Part shown: positions 47,701-56,501 of the stretch, piece by piece
How the letters are laid out: every line of letters starts with the position of its first letter
Position numbering within the stretch: position 1 is the first letter of the stretch
Origin: Mytilus trossulus
Lineage: Eukaryota > Mollusca > Bivalvia > Mytilida > Mytilidae
DNA: 64,000 nt
Reading direction: 5' to 3'
NCBI RefSeq assembly: GCF_036588685.1
Contig: NC_086378.1
Coordinates: forward strand, 42,881,578 to 42,945,577
Program-made: the position numbers and the translations under genes
Notes under the pieces: generated by a model
Told to the model about the DNA's origin: nothing
Databases searched by the model: none
Seen by the model: only the letters and a program-made list of their open reading frames with translations

Positions 47701-50700
47701 CCATTTCACCAGAAAAAGAAATTTGGCCATACAATACCAGTGGTTTATATTTACATTTTGAAAGGATATGATGAGAAAATTAATAACAAATCCCAACATG
47801 CATATAATAGAGTTATATTCGTAAATCTATAAAAAGGTTGTTTATTCTGTTGTCCTTGAGGATATGAGGACATCTTAAGTTATATTGACAGACGGATGCC
47901 TAGTGATGACTTGAGACCTACATGACATGTTAGCACATATAAGGGACGACGAATGCCAAGTGACACCTCTAACACATTCTATGTGATCCTGGATACTACT
48001 GTGCCTCATGATTACCTTCAGACCTGTAACTTAAGTTTGAGGATCCTCTATAAGATAGTTTCTTCGTGTGTTGCCCTTTAACCCTGGAACAGCTGGTGGC
48101 AAATCATACTCATCATAAACATGTACATGTATATACCACATGGGACCAATGCTAGTCTCTCGGCTAGTCTTTAGATGAAGAACCACAATTACTGACCATA
48201 TAAAAACCAGAACCAAACAAATGACTAAACCTAACGCAAGTACTTCAACAAATTGATAAGGCTGTTGATAACAAAGGCTTGATAAAGTTTCACTTTTATT
48301 ATAATATAAGTTTGCCCTTTGGGAGTCAGTATCTCAGCTAGGAAAATTTTGCTCCAGGCCCTGTTGACGACACTTGGTATAGTGGGTAGCTAAGCCCCGT
48401 GGACATGGACACTCCGCCAATCAACTGGAACACAGAGGGTTCCAAAAAGGGGATGAAGCGATGCTTCATCTCGTAGCAGGGTGCTACGAAAAGGGGTTGA
48501 ATTGACGGTGGAGAGATGAAAAGTAGTTAATTACTTGGGGATTAGAAGAGAAATTAACCAGTGGGGAATTTCGTAATGGTCATGTATTAATAAAGCACCA
48601 CTGGGTTGCTGAGAACTGTTCCCACATTCAGCGAAATATTGAAGGTTGTAGTTAGGGGTGGATGGTGGGTGAAATTGAAAACTTATTCCTATAGAGTAAA
48701 CGTCCTTTGTATTCAACAGCCAAATCAAAAGTGAGAAGCTGGCAGCCTGAAATTGTAACCTGAGAACCTAATCCCTGATATCAGACAGACCAAATTAGGC
48801 ATGACCTTTGACCTTACAATGGAATCAACTGCCCCATTCATGGAAGAAACCATTCCATCTGAATAAACAACACTTATACTCTCTGCATAAGTTTCAATTT
48901 ATTCTGTTGTCCTTGAGGATATGACGACATCTTAAGTTATATTGACAGATGGATGCCTAGTGTGACTTGAGACCTACATGACATGTTAGCACATATAAGG
49001 GACGACGAATGCCAAGTGACGCCTCTAACACATTCTATGTGATCCTGGATACTACTGTGCCTCATGATTACCTTCAGACCTGTAACTTAAGTTTGAGGAT
49101 CCTCTATAAGATAGTTTCTTTGTGTGTTGCCCTTTAACCCTGGAACAGCTGGTGGCAAATCATACTCATCATAAACATGTACATGTATATACCACATGGG
49201 ACCAATGCTAGTCTCTCGGCTAGTCTTTAGATGAAGAACCACAATTACTGACCATATAAAAACCAGAACCAAACAAATGACTAAACCTAACGCAAGTACT
49301 TCAACAAATTGATAAGGCTGTTGATAACAAAGGCTTGATAAAGTTTCACTTTTATTATAATATAAGTTTGCCCTTTGGGAGTCAGTATCTCAGCTAGGAA
49401 AATTTTGCTCCAGGCCCTGTTGACGACACTTGGTATAGTGGGTAGCCAAGCCCCGTGGACATGGACACTCCGCCAATCAACTGGAACGCAGAGGGTTCCA
49501 AAAAGGGGATGAAGCGATGCTTCATCTCGTAGCAGGGTGCTACGAAAAGGGGTTGAATTGACGGTGGAGAGATGAAAAGTAGTTAATTACTTGGGGATTA
49601 GAAGAGAAATTAACCAGTGGCGAATTTCGTAATGGTCCAAAAATCAGATGTGAAACAGCTGAGTGACCCCAAAGGAATTGAATAGGAATGTGGTTGTAAG
49701 GGGATGGACTTAAATTGAACACCTTGGACACCTTCAATACTTCACTGATAATAAAGATAGAAATAATTAACTATGCATTTAATTATATGAATCAGTTTTA
49801 AAAATAAAACAATCAAATACATGATATATAAATACTCAGATATTTAATATCTACAGGTATGTATTGTAAATGTGCAAATGTACACTATATGGTATAAAAT
49901 AAGAATAAAAGCAAAATTATTTTACATGGGATATCCCTAATGGAAATATACAAGAATCATGATGATAACTTTTGTTGTGCTTTTTTAATTACATTTTTAC
50001 TAGTTCTTATATAGCGACAATAACTATTAGACTTCCATCTACCTAATGTTTTAATTAAGTGATCCTCAATATTAGATTTTCCAGCTGTTGTGGCAGCTCC
50101 AATTCGAAATGAATGTCCGTTAAAGGACTGGGGATTATATCCACAGATACCCAAAAGATGCTTTAACTTGCTGATGAAAAATTCTCTTTCTAGAGCTTTA
50201 CCAGATTCGTCAATAAATAAAGCATTATTATTTTGAAATTTAAACATGGTGTTCCTTACAATCAAATAATCATGTAAAGCTGTAAATGGACAACAATCAT
50301 GATTTAGCTTGTGAAGTTGAATATCAACACCCATCCTGAAAGGGTCAGTCTTAGATTGCTTAAAAATCTATAAAAAGGTTGAATATGTTTTATAAACTTG
50401 AATGACATAGTTTTACTGAAAATCAATGGTGACAAACTTCTCCTTGAAGTTTCTTCAGAGTGAAGTCAGGTATCCTAGGACCAGATGTCACTTACTTCAC
50501 CTAGTGTGGTGACCCCTGGGTCTTGTAGTTAAGGTCATTGCATAATGAAAAGCTATTGATGAATAAGAGTACCAAAAGACAATGGTTTAACTGCAGTACA
50601 ATTCAGAAGTATTTGGTATTAAAGATAAAGGATTTTCTTTTTAAAGAAAGTCCATGTACTCAAGTTCTACAAGCGGTAGATTTTCACTGGCTACCTTTGA

Positions 50701-53700
50701 AAGCCCTGCATTTAATTTTTCCTATGTGTAACAGATTAGGTTTCAAAGATTTCATTTTGTTTCAAGTTACCAATAAATTGTACATGTATGTAAAATTATT
50801 AACAATTCTTGTCAACTAACCTTGTTTCTAACAAATACATCAGCATTACATCTAAGGAATGATTCTACAACATCAGGGTGTACAAAGTCAGCATCATACA
50901 GATATTGGTGAAAAGCTGTACTGCCATCCTATAAAACATATATATTAATACATTTCATGCATGTTTCAACATTCATCAGACTTTATACGATCGCAGAGGT
51001 TGAACCCTGAACAGTTGGGGCAATTAAGGACACAACATTCAAGCTGGATACAGCTCTGAATTTTGATTGTGATTGAATAATTGACACACCATAGGTTTCT
51101 GACACAGAATGAATGTGGTCTAATGAACTTTATAAACATTTTTTTTTGCAATTCACTATGCTACACAATGTACCTCCCTTTCCCTTCTTCCGAAAATTAT
51201 TTCAATTAAATTTCTAATCAAGTTTACAACAATAAATACTACTAATATTAAATGACTGACATACAGTCATGGTTAAAATTTTGTCATCAGTATCAACATA
51301 TTAAAATTTGAAAAGCTTAGATTAAATGGTTCATGAGTAAATGCAACAACGTGAACGGAAACGCCATTTTACGATCTTTCAAGAACCATAACTCCTGAAC
51401 GGTAAAAGTCAAAATCATCATAATTGAACTTGACCTCTATTTTGTCATCAGTAACAACATATTAAAATTTGAAAAGCTTTGGTTGAATGGTTCATGAGAA
51501 AATGCACGGACACGACCAGAAACACCATTTTTCAATCTTTCAAGAACCATAACTCCTGAACAGTAAAAGTCAAAATCGTCATTATTGAACTTGACCTCCA
51601 TTTTGTCATCAGTAACAACATATTAAAATTTGGGAAGCTTTGGTAGAAAAGTTCATGCGTAAATGAACGGACACAACTGGAAACGTCATTTTACAATCTT
51701 TCAAGAACCATTACTCCTAAACGGTAAAAGTCAAAATCGCCATTATTGAACTTGACCTCTATTTTGTCATCAGTAACAACATAATAAAATTTGAAAAGCT
51801 TTGGTTGAATGGTTCCTGAGAAAATGCACGGACACGACTGGAAACACCATTTTTCAATCTTTCAAGAACCATAACTCCTGAACGGTAAAGTCAAAATCGC
51901 CATTATTGAACTTGACTTTCATTTAGTTGTCAGTAACAACATATTAAAATTTTAAAAGCTTTGGTAGAATAGTTTATGCGTAAATGAACGGACACGACTG
52001 GAAACATCATTTTACAATCTTTCAAGAACCATTACTCCTAAATGGTAAAAGTCAAAATCGCCATTATTGAACTTGACCTCTATTTTGTCATCAGTAACAA
52101 TATAATAAAATTTGAAAAGCTTTGGTTGAATGGTTCCTGAGAAAATGCACGGACACGACTGGAAACACCATTTTTCAATCTTTCAAGAACCATAACTCCT
52201 GAACGGTAAAGTCAAAATCGCCATTATTGAACTTGACTTTCATTTAGTTGTCAGTAACAACATATTAAAATTTTAAAAGCTTTGGTTGAAAGGTTCATGA
52301 GCTAATGCAAGGACAACATTTGATTGCCGCCTGCCCGGCGGCCCGACCGCCCGCTGTACATCCCCAAATCAATAACCGACATTTTTGTCACAAAAATTTC
52401 GGTTAAAAAAGCTAATCATCTCAAGACCATCACCACTTCTTAATACATAATTTTTAAGCAGTGTTAGGGAGGTAATCAAACAGATATATATAACAGTATT
52501 CTTTAAATGGAATTACCTCCCTTACACTGATTTTAAATTGTCTTAATTGCCTTTAACCAGAAAAATCCTTGTTTTACCCCCTTTTTTGCCCCTATTTGCT
52601 AGATGATTTGAGACATGACCCCCGATAACTATCCCTTTGTACTAGTATGGAAACTTGTGGTATAATTTCAAAGTGATTTTTACATTAAACACAAGTTATT
52701 GACTGGAAACTATAAAAATGCTTAATTGGGCCCCTTTTTTGGCCCACAACTTATTAAAACTTCTACCAAAAATGCTTCTTTTTTGGCCCACAACTCATTG
52801 AAACCTCCCTAGAACCAAGAACCCAAAATCTGTATTCCACCCTTCCCTTTGTTATATGGAACCTAAGTGTGGTACAATATCAGAGAGATCCATACACCAT
52901 ACAGTTAAACACACCAGTTATTGTGCGTAAACTAGAGAAATGCTTGTTTTTGGCCCTTCATTCCTAGACTGTTTGTCCCATAACGCAGAAAATAAATCCC
53001 AACCTTCTACTTATGGTATTAAACATTGTGGTACAATTTCAGAACAATTGAAATACTTATACACAACTTATTGTACTGAAACGAGATAAATGCTTGTTTT
53101 AAGCCCCTGTTGGTCCCTAATTCCTAAACCATTGGGACCATAACCCCCAAAATCAATCACAAGCTCCCTTTTGTGGTTATAAACATTGTGTTAAAATTTT
53201 ATGGATTTCTATTTACTTATACTAAAGTTATTATCTGGAAACATTCCATCTTTGAACGACACTGACAATGACGACATGATACATTGTACCAATATCAACC
53301 AAAAAAAAAAAAAATTTGCGGTCATATAAAAACTGTTCATATTATTATGTCAAGCTTTTTATCATCCAAAGTTAAAAAGGTTGTGAATAATCATGATAAT
53401 TGGTTGCCTGAATATGTCCAAAAAGTTAGCATGAAGTTAAAAAATTCTTTGTTATTTGAAATATTCAGGTCAACACATTTAAAATTGGCCGAATCAAACC
53501 CTTTTACAAATTTATTATGTACTGGGTTCTCAAATAAGCAGCAATACATGTATGTACTGTGATCAAATCAAAATATTTACCTCATCTTGTTTATTAATAT
53601 CAACTCCATAATTACTTAAAATGTAAACTAGCTGGGCTCCATCTTGTTGAGATTTAGGTTTACTGTTAAAGGTATCAGTAAGGTGATGGTACAAGTTACA

Positions 53701-54427
53701 ATTGCTGACCTGTAAATAAAAAGTGAACTCTTTTTTATATTATGCTGTTTCATCATTCTCTTGAGTTAAGGGAAAGGTTGAGCACTGACAAACTTGTTTA
53801 GTCAGGCAAACTTTTTTTTTATTGCTTTTTTCATAAATCTGGCCATATGGTCTCTCATTTGAATACTTTTTTTAATTTTTGCAGTCTGTGGTGGGCCCTT
53901 GTTTCATTGGCAGTCAAACAACATTTTGATAAAATTCTGTATGTTTATACTGTGACTCAAAGTCAGACTAGGAAACTTTTTTTTTGGATATGAGGGATTT
54001 TTTTAACATATAGAACTTCCCCTGAATTATTTTTTTTAATCCATCCGATGTGGAAAACATACTGTAAATTTTTGATAAGTTCTAACTTTGACAGATTTCT
54101 TGGTTGCATGTGAACTATGAATTTAAGTTTAAAAAAATACCAATGGAAGCTGGCTTATGTTGAGACTTTGTGAAAATCATGAAATCAAATATCCACAAAA
54201 GAGCCAGTATTTGATCACTGCATACAATTTGGTTCCCACTTAAATATATGAATCTCTAGTTGACCATTGATAAAGAAACAATTCTTTATCATTTAGTATC
54301 TTACTTTTATACATCATGTGCATGTAAATATCCTTTTACTTACTTTTGAAGGTACATTTTTTTCTTCCACAAACAGTTTGCAAAGCAATTGGGAGTCTAA
54401 ATTCTCAATGGCTTGCACAAAATCCAT
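29371..54427 (-). CDS. Ankyrin-repeat protein, 18 coding exons, about 664 aa
   Basis: Joined from splice sites, 5' to 3' (minus strand): 54427-54344, 53709-53581, 50928-50821, 47650-47573, 47007-46921, 45042-44959, 44314-44222, 43866-43753, 42826-42713, 41765-41661, 40639-40571, 38514-38422, 38197-38159, 34310-34191, 33729-33610, 32446-32345, 31747-31667, 29745-29371. All exons keep one frame and all 17 introns are phase 0. The start ATG follows an acceptor (CTATAG|AT), so a non-coding 5' exon is expected upstream. Residues about 60-540 are degenerate ankyrin repeats, for example DEDGSTAFHQY, NMGDRNAPLLYYAA, DQFFRTALHYAYG and VDKDGRSPLAF; most exon joins fall in the hairpin before the TALH-like helix. 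The C-terminal exon has a histidine run, an acidic Ser/Asp tail and the terminus CNIL. I see no kinase, channel or other domain, so it is probably a scaffold; the ortholog is not recognised. The 39-bp exon 13 is the least certain, and the 3.8-kb intron after it could hide another exon. Confidence 0.85.
30305..30455. mobile_element. Small foldback element in an intron
   Basis: Ends are inverted (GGCAGAT... and ...AATCTGCC) and the interior has GGGGGCC and AACCCCCC tracts. Similar to the foldback at about 479-592. Lies in the last intron of the ankyrin gene. Confidence 0.45.
30590..31650 (+). mobile_element. Dispersed mussel element with internal 110-bp-like units
   Basis: Begins with CAGATGCTCCGCAGGGTGAA and the phrase GAACAGTTGGAGCAAGTATG, continues with about five diverged units built from AAGAACCCCAAGAATTCAAT ... 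TTTAATTTTGGACC ... CCAATTTGA, and ends with a GATGACGACGCC segment and a CATATGAAAA tail. Further copies: 38785-40330, 50975-53335, 57420-58330 (reverse) and a partial one at 32630-33430. No intact reading frame. Confidence 0.65.
32630..33430 (+). mobile_element. Partial dispersed mussel element with a terminal hairpin
   Basis: Shares ordered landmarks with 50975-52560: TTTCTGACACAGAATAA, the CAATACACTATGCT phrase, TAGTCATGGCTAAAATT, GCTAATCA(C/T)(T/C)TCAAGAC and then the hairpin at 33250-33314. Unlike that copy it has no 161-bp satellite between TAAAATT and GCTAATCA. Contains poly-C tracts (32898-32911). Lies in the intron between exons 16 and 15. Confidence 0.55.
33250..33314. repeat. Perfect 18-bp stem hairpin
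   Basis: GCAGTGTAAGGGAGGTAA at 33250-33267 pairs perfectly with 33297-33314, leaving a 29-nt loop. A second version is at 52458-52529. Confidence 0.85.
34985..36410 (-). mobile_element. Decayed Tc1/mariner-type transposon
   Basis: Terminal inverted repeats of about 27 bp (CTGAGTGCAAATGAAAACGC at the left; CTGAGTGCCAAGGAAAACGC as reverse complement of the right) flanked by TA on both sides. On the minus strand, 35599-35889 encodes a transposase N-terminal helix-turn-helix relic (IICKFNQNGSFNNKPHHG, then ARNAQQDQYIWSL). No intact DDE domain is found, so the element is dead. Subtracting the nested MITE at 36111-36322 leaves about 1.2 kb, normal for the family. It lies in the intron between exons 14 and 13 of the ankyrin gene. 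Confidence 0.8.
36111..36322. mobile_element. MITE nested in the Tc1/mariner element
   Basis: Ends CTGTGGATTCATT and AATGAATCCACAG are inverted repeats; TA follows the right end, CA (a mutated TA) precedes the left. The interior has the diagnostic ATTTCGTGGTTTTGCCAATT phrase, shared with the split copy at 36564-38055. Non-coding. Confidence 0.75.
36655..37708 (+). mobile_element. Dispersed mussel repeat interrupted by a Helitron
   Basis: Same family as 28554-28857: starts AACAAGAATGTGTCTCC, ends GGTGGGGCATAAAAA. Interrupted between AAACA (36780) and TGTGTACTAAG (37551) by the element 36781-37550. Confidence 0.75.
36781..37550 (+). mobile_element. Non-autonomous Helitron (770 bp)
   Basis: It starts with TC and ends with CTAG. 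A short hairpin (ACCCG/CGGGT, 37524-37541) lies just before the 3' end, and the element is inserted between host A and T without target duplication. All four are hallmarks of Helitrons. The interior contains an approximately 460-bp duplication: GACGTAAAACAGCGAATCAA near 37261 echoes CACGTAAAAACAACGAATCA near 36824. It has no Rep/helicase coding, so it must have been moved in trans. It lies in an intron of the ankyrin gene. Confidence 0.8.
38785..40330 (+). mobile_element. Dispersed mussel element (second full-length-like copy)
   Basis: Begins AACCAGATGCTCCGCAGGGC, has the GAACCCCA...AATTCAAT units, and ends GATGATGATGACGACGGCGC followed by TGCAGTCATATAAAAA. Internal part 39255-39500 is a local repeat of a TTTCTTGCTATTGCACAATA unit (about 35-40 bp, six copies). 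It also carries the inserted tail repeat at 39541-39712. Confidence 0.65.
39541..39712 (+). repeat. 3'-tail repeat of a mussel retroelement
   Basis: ATCACCCCTAGTTTTTGTTG to GTATCTTTCGCCCCTCTTTT. Almost the same sequence lies at 59086-59256, directly downstream of a reverse-transcriptase relic, which identifies it as the 3' tail of that retroelement. Here only the tail is present (5' truncated). Confidence 0.65.
40680..41105 (+). repeat. Dispersed repeat ending GGGCATAAAAA
   Basis: Intronic. Contains AGGGACATAACTCTAGAACT and ends CCCTAAGGCAAGGGCATAAA, the same type of 3' end as the repeats at 28857 and 37708. Non-coding. Confidence 0.4.
43290..43648. mobile_element. MITE-like element in an intron
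   Basis: Ends are inverted repeats: CAATAGACAACTTTTGAGTT and, as reverse complement of the right end, GAATAGACCACTTTCGAGTT. Length about 360 bp; no coding. Lies between exons 9 and 8 of the ankyrin gene. Confidence 0.65.
44441..44628. mobile_element. 188-bp MITE in an intron
   Basis: ATGAGGGGCCTGATG at the left matches the reverse complement of the right end (ATGAGGGGCCTGGTG). It contains two copies of ATCACGATTCACA. Non-coding. Confidence 0.7.
45212..45776. mobile_element. TIR element in an intron (about 565 bp)
   Basis: Left end TTAAGGAAGCTCAAGGG and the reverse complement of the right end TTAAGGGGGCTCGAGC are related inverted repeats. No coding sequence. The boundary call is approximate. 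Confidence 0.45.
46140..46525 (+). repeat. Dispersed mussel repeat
   Basis: Contains GTCAGGAGCCTGTAATTCAG and, near its end, GTGTCTCATTGGCAATCATA, matching the family at 22046-22345 and 13760-14215. The 64-codon frame overlapping its end is not supported. Confidence 0.55.
47841..48582 (-). repeat. 740-bp direct repeat, copy 1
   Basis: Nearly identical to 48898-49638 in the same orientation (offset 1056-1057 bp, a few mismatches and small indels). On the minus strand it carries an open stretch of about 100 codons containing a hydrophobic segment (ALGLVICLVLVFIWSVIVVL) followed by a 50-residue tail with YDEYDLPPAVPG; an in-frame stop precedes it. Both copies keep this frame with one residue changed (R/Q). 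It could be a duplicated exon of a membrane protein or simply non-coding repeat. See the finding on a Ngaro-like structure. Confidence 0.7.
48583..48897. other. 315-bp segment between the two direct repeats
   Basis: Not part of either repeat, though the sequence just beyond copy 2 (49655-49730) shows weak similarity to it (GGTTGTA...GGGG...GGA...GAAATTGAA pattern). It would be the 'A2' segment if the pair belongs to a split-direct-repeat retroelement. Confidence 0.45.
48898..49638 (-). repeat. 740-bp direct repeat, copy 2
   Basis: Partner of 47841-48582. Copy 2 lies closest to the tyrosine-recombinase fragment at 49957-50367, which is on the same (minus) strand and upstream of both copies. 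Confidence 0.7.
49957..50367 (-). CDS. Tyrosine recombinase C-terminal catalytic region (mobile-element fragment)
   Basis: The frame reads IFKQSKTDPFRMGVDIQLHK and continues to the tyrosine-recombinase signature: GHSFRIGAATT (catalytic H..R), LGRW, and SYCRYIRTS with the nucleophilic tyrosine. This signature is typical of DIRS/Ngaro-type and some Crypton-like elements. The sequence just before 50367 (TTTTTATAG) looks like an intron acceptor, or the 5' part has simply been lost; the box-I arginine is missing. It ends with KKAQQKLSS and a stop. It is probably a truncated relic inside the intron between exons 4 and 3 of the ankyrin gene and not a host gene. Confidence 0.75.
   Translation of the reverse strand: MFKQSKTDPFRMGVDIQLHKLNHDCCPFTALHDYLIVRNTMFKFQNNNALFIDESGKALEREFFISKLKHLLGICGYNPQSFNGHSFRIGAATTAGKSNIEDHLIKTLGRWKSNSYCRYIRTSKNVIKKAQQKLSS
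51260..52330 (+). repeat. 161-bp tandem satellite, about 6.5 copies
   Basis: The landmark GAACTTGAC(C/T)T occurs at about 51426, 51587, 51747, 51909, 52069 and 52230, a spacing of 160-162 bp. Units contain AAGAACCATAACTCCTGAAC and TTGTCATCAGTAACAACATA. The last four units alternate in type (CTATTTTGTCATC versus TTCATTTAGTTGTC), showing that a 321-bp dimer was itself duplicated. Confidence 0.9.
52458..52529. repeat. Hairpin related to 33250-33314
   Basis: CAGTGTTAGGGAGGTAAT pairs with ATTACCTCCCTTACACTG, one mismatch; loop about 35 nt. Confidence 0.8.
53755..53935 (+). repeat. Diverged dispersed mussel repeat
   Basis: GGGAAAGGTTGAGCACTGAC ... CCATATGGTCTCTCATTTGA ... TTTCATTGGCAGTCAAACAA follows the same order as the family at 46140-46525 and 22046-22345. 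Confidence 0.45.
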
Positions 54428-54688
54428 ATCTATAGAAATAAAATAAATGCTAATTAGAATATATGAGATAAATGGACACAAAGAGTTATCTAAACATGAA
54501 AGCTCTTATGAATTTTAGTAACTTTGGTCACTATAATAAATTTACGATAAATATATCCAGCCTGCTATTTAGGTTTGTTATAATGATAGAAATCTATTAT
54601 CCATGTTGGATTATTGTTGATGCAGTTGTATATTCATTTTAAGCGACTATCTACTTATGTGGCTATTGAAATAAATCAAAATATAACG

Positions 54689-55372
54689 GTCTTACTAAAA
54701 GCACTGGAGAGCACCCAGGAAAAGAAAAAGCCCCCGGAGAAAAGAAAAAGCGCCCAGGAGAAGAAATTATTAATATTTTATAACAACAAATGTTTTTCTG
54801 AATAAAAAAATAAAAAAAAGAACATTGTTTGTTTTGTCTAAAGAGTGTAGATAGTGTTGTTGCACTTTTACATTTTAGATTTCAAAATTGTATATAAGTA
54901 AGTAAATGTAAGCTGTAAAATTAACAAGAGGAAATAGAAGAATCATGCATGGTGAACACTCTTCAAAGTTTTGTGTTTTCTTAATTAAACACACTTTAAT
55001 TGACATTGAGAGATCGTGGAAGGGTTTCAACATGCCTGTCACTAAGAAAAGTTAACCCCCACTGCTAAAGCAAATATGATATTCTGGCCTTGTGGAATAT
55101 GCAGTAAAAATTGTAGAATTTATTTTATGAAACCTTCATACTTGTTTTTGTGCTTTATTACAAATGTCTATTATCTGAATTTGCATAATACTTGTTTAAA
55201 TTTTTTTAAATCGATGTGCATAACTTATTTTTTTCGACACAAAGTTGTTTCATGCCAATGCAATTTCTATATATTTTCCCAGGGTTTTTTTTTTTCTTCC
55301 CCTGTGCGCTTTTTTCTTTTCCCCAGACGGTTTTTTCTTCACCGAGGCACTCCCAGGCGCTTTTTAGTAGGA
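54689..55372. mobile_element. Foldback element with purine-rich inverted ends
   Basis: 54689-54770 and the reverse complement of about 55265-55372 share CTTACTAAAA(A)GC, then repeated GGAGAAAAGAAAAAGCGCCC-like blocks. Total length about 680 bp. The reading frames over these ends (54614-54805, 55076-55390) are low-complexity artefacts. Lies just upstream of the ankyrin gene start. Confidence 0.6.
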
Positions 55373-56388
55373 CCCAAATATAATATGTGAAAACTGAGGC
55401 ATAATTTTGAAGGCTGATATACATTTTGTACACTTGATTAACTGGTTTAATTAATTAATCCCACTTTAGATGTATTTCTATTTTCAATTTATAGTTCCAA
55501 ATATATTTTTGTTTTAAATATTTCTAAGATAACTTTCAAAACGTGATTTACATGAATGTGAAGACTCATTTCAAGAGTGTTATAATATAAACTTCAGATT
55601 ATTCTCATAGACTTAGTATAAAATGTCATCATTTCACGAGTGTATTTCGACTAGACAACATATATAATCCATCAAGATGACCTCCATAGACAGCCAATTG
55701 ACTCTTGTACAATATTTACTGTAGACTGTAGCTGTGTTAGTGTGTACTCTGGTGTGTAGTACATGTATAGTCTTAATTATGCAAAAATCAATATTAGACA
55801 ATAATTAGCCCTAAATAATTATTTTTAAGAACTTTGTCTTGTGTATTGAATATCACCTTGCTCATACAATGTATTAATAATTACTTAAAATCAGCTTAAA
55901 ACCAGAGATTTTTTAAATTCAACATCATCGGGCACCTGTCAGCATCAGCAACCAAGGGAGACAATTTTTTGTCACATAGACGCTTGATTTTGATTTAAAG
56001 ATCTCACTCTTGAAAACATTTATTTGACCGTGACATAAAAAATATAAATAAAAACATTAGAGTTATTTCCCATTTATTATTACTCGATGTGGCATTTTTA
56101 TTTTTATTGAGAGTGTATATCATTTTACCTAATATTCTAAAGATCTTATATATTGGTAAGCCAGCTTATCTTAACAAAAGCACAAGTGACAGCACTTGCA
56201 AGCCCTGTCACGGAATAATATAAGTTCCAAAAGGAAAAAATATTCAGGAATATATTATTTCCACAGGAATAAATATTACAGTATATATGTTCCTAACGGA
56301 ATAAATGGTATAGAATATTTGTTCCAACAGGAACAATAATGTCAATGTTTATAACAAACTTTCCATTGGAACTTCTGTTTGGTGGAAC
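55373..56388. other. Intergenic DNA, no gene recognised
   Basis: AT-rich. From about 56220 to 56360 the motifs (A/C)AGGAATA and TTCC(A/T)A recur at short intervals, suggesting a degenerate repeat. Promoter or 5' UTR of the ankyrin gene is expected somewhere in this region but no site can be defended. Confidence 0.35.
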
Positions 56389-56413
56389 CAGAGACATATT
56401 ATATGTCTCTGGT
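56389..56413. repeat. 25-nt near-perfect palindrome
   Basis: CCAGAGACATAT followed by TATATGTCTCTGG; flanked on both sides by GTGGAAC(C/A), so the symmetrical unit itself sits between short direct repeats. Confidence 0.7.
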
Positions 56414-56501
56414 GGAACAAATATACGTTGACAGTCTGACATCAAAAACATTTCCTTCACAATTTTTTTTTAATATAGACCACAACGAGGGTTGGTTAAG
56501 G

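Larger units (their letters stand above)
50975..53335 (+). mobile_element. Dispersed mussel element carrying a satellite
   Basis: Starts TACGATCGCAGAGGTTGAAC and CTGAACAGTTGGGGCAA, and ends ACAATGACGACATG ... GCGGTCATATAAAAA, as in the copies at 30590 and 38785. Between these ends it carries the 161-bp array (51260-52330) and the hairpin at 52458-52529. Non-coding; lies between exons 3 and 2. Confidence 0.6.

Noticed and set aside
47841..49638. LTR retrotransposon in miniature with two 740-bp LTRs
   Set aside because: The repeat ends do not show TG...CA, no primer-binding site or polypurine tract could be seen, and no target-site duplication was found. A split-direct-repeat or simple duplication fits at least as well.
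50538..50819. 93-codon plus-strand frame
   Set aside because: Antisense to the ankyrin gene and ends at exon 3; no recognisable motif and AT-rich composition.
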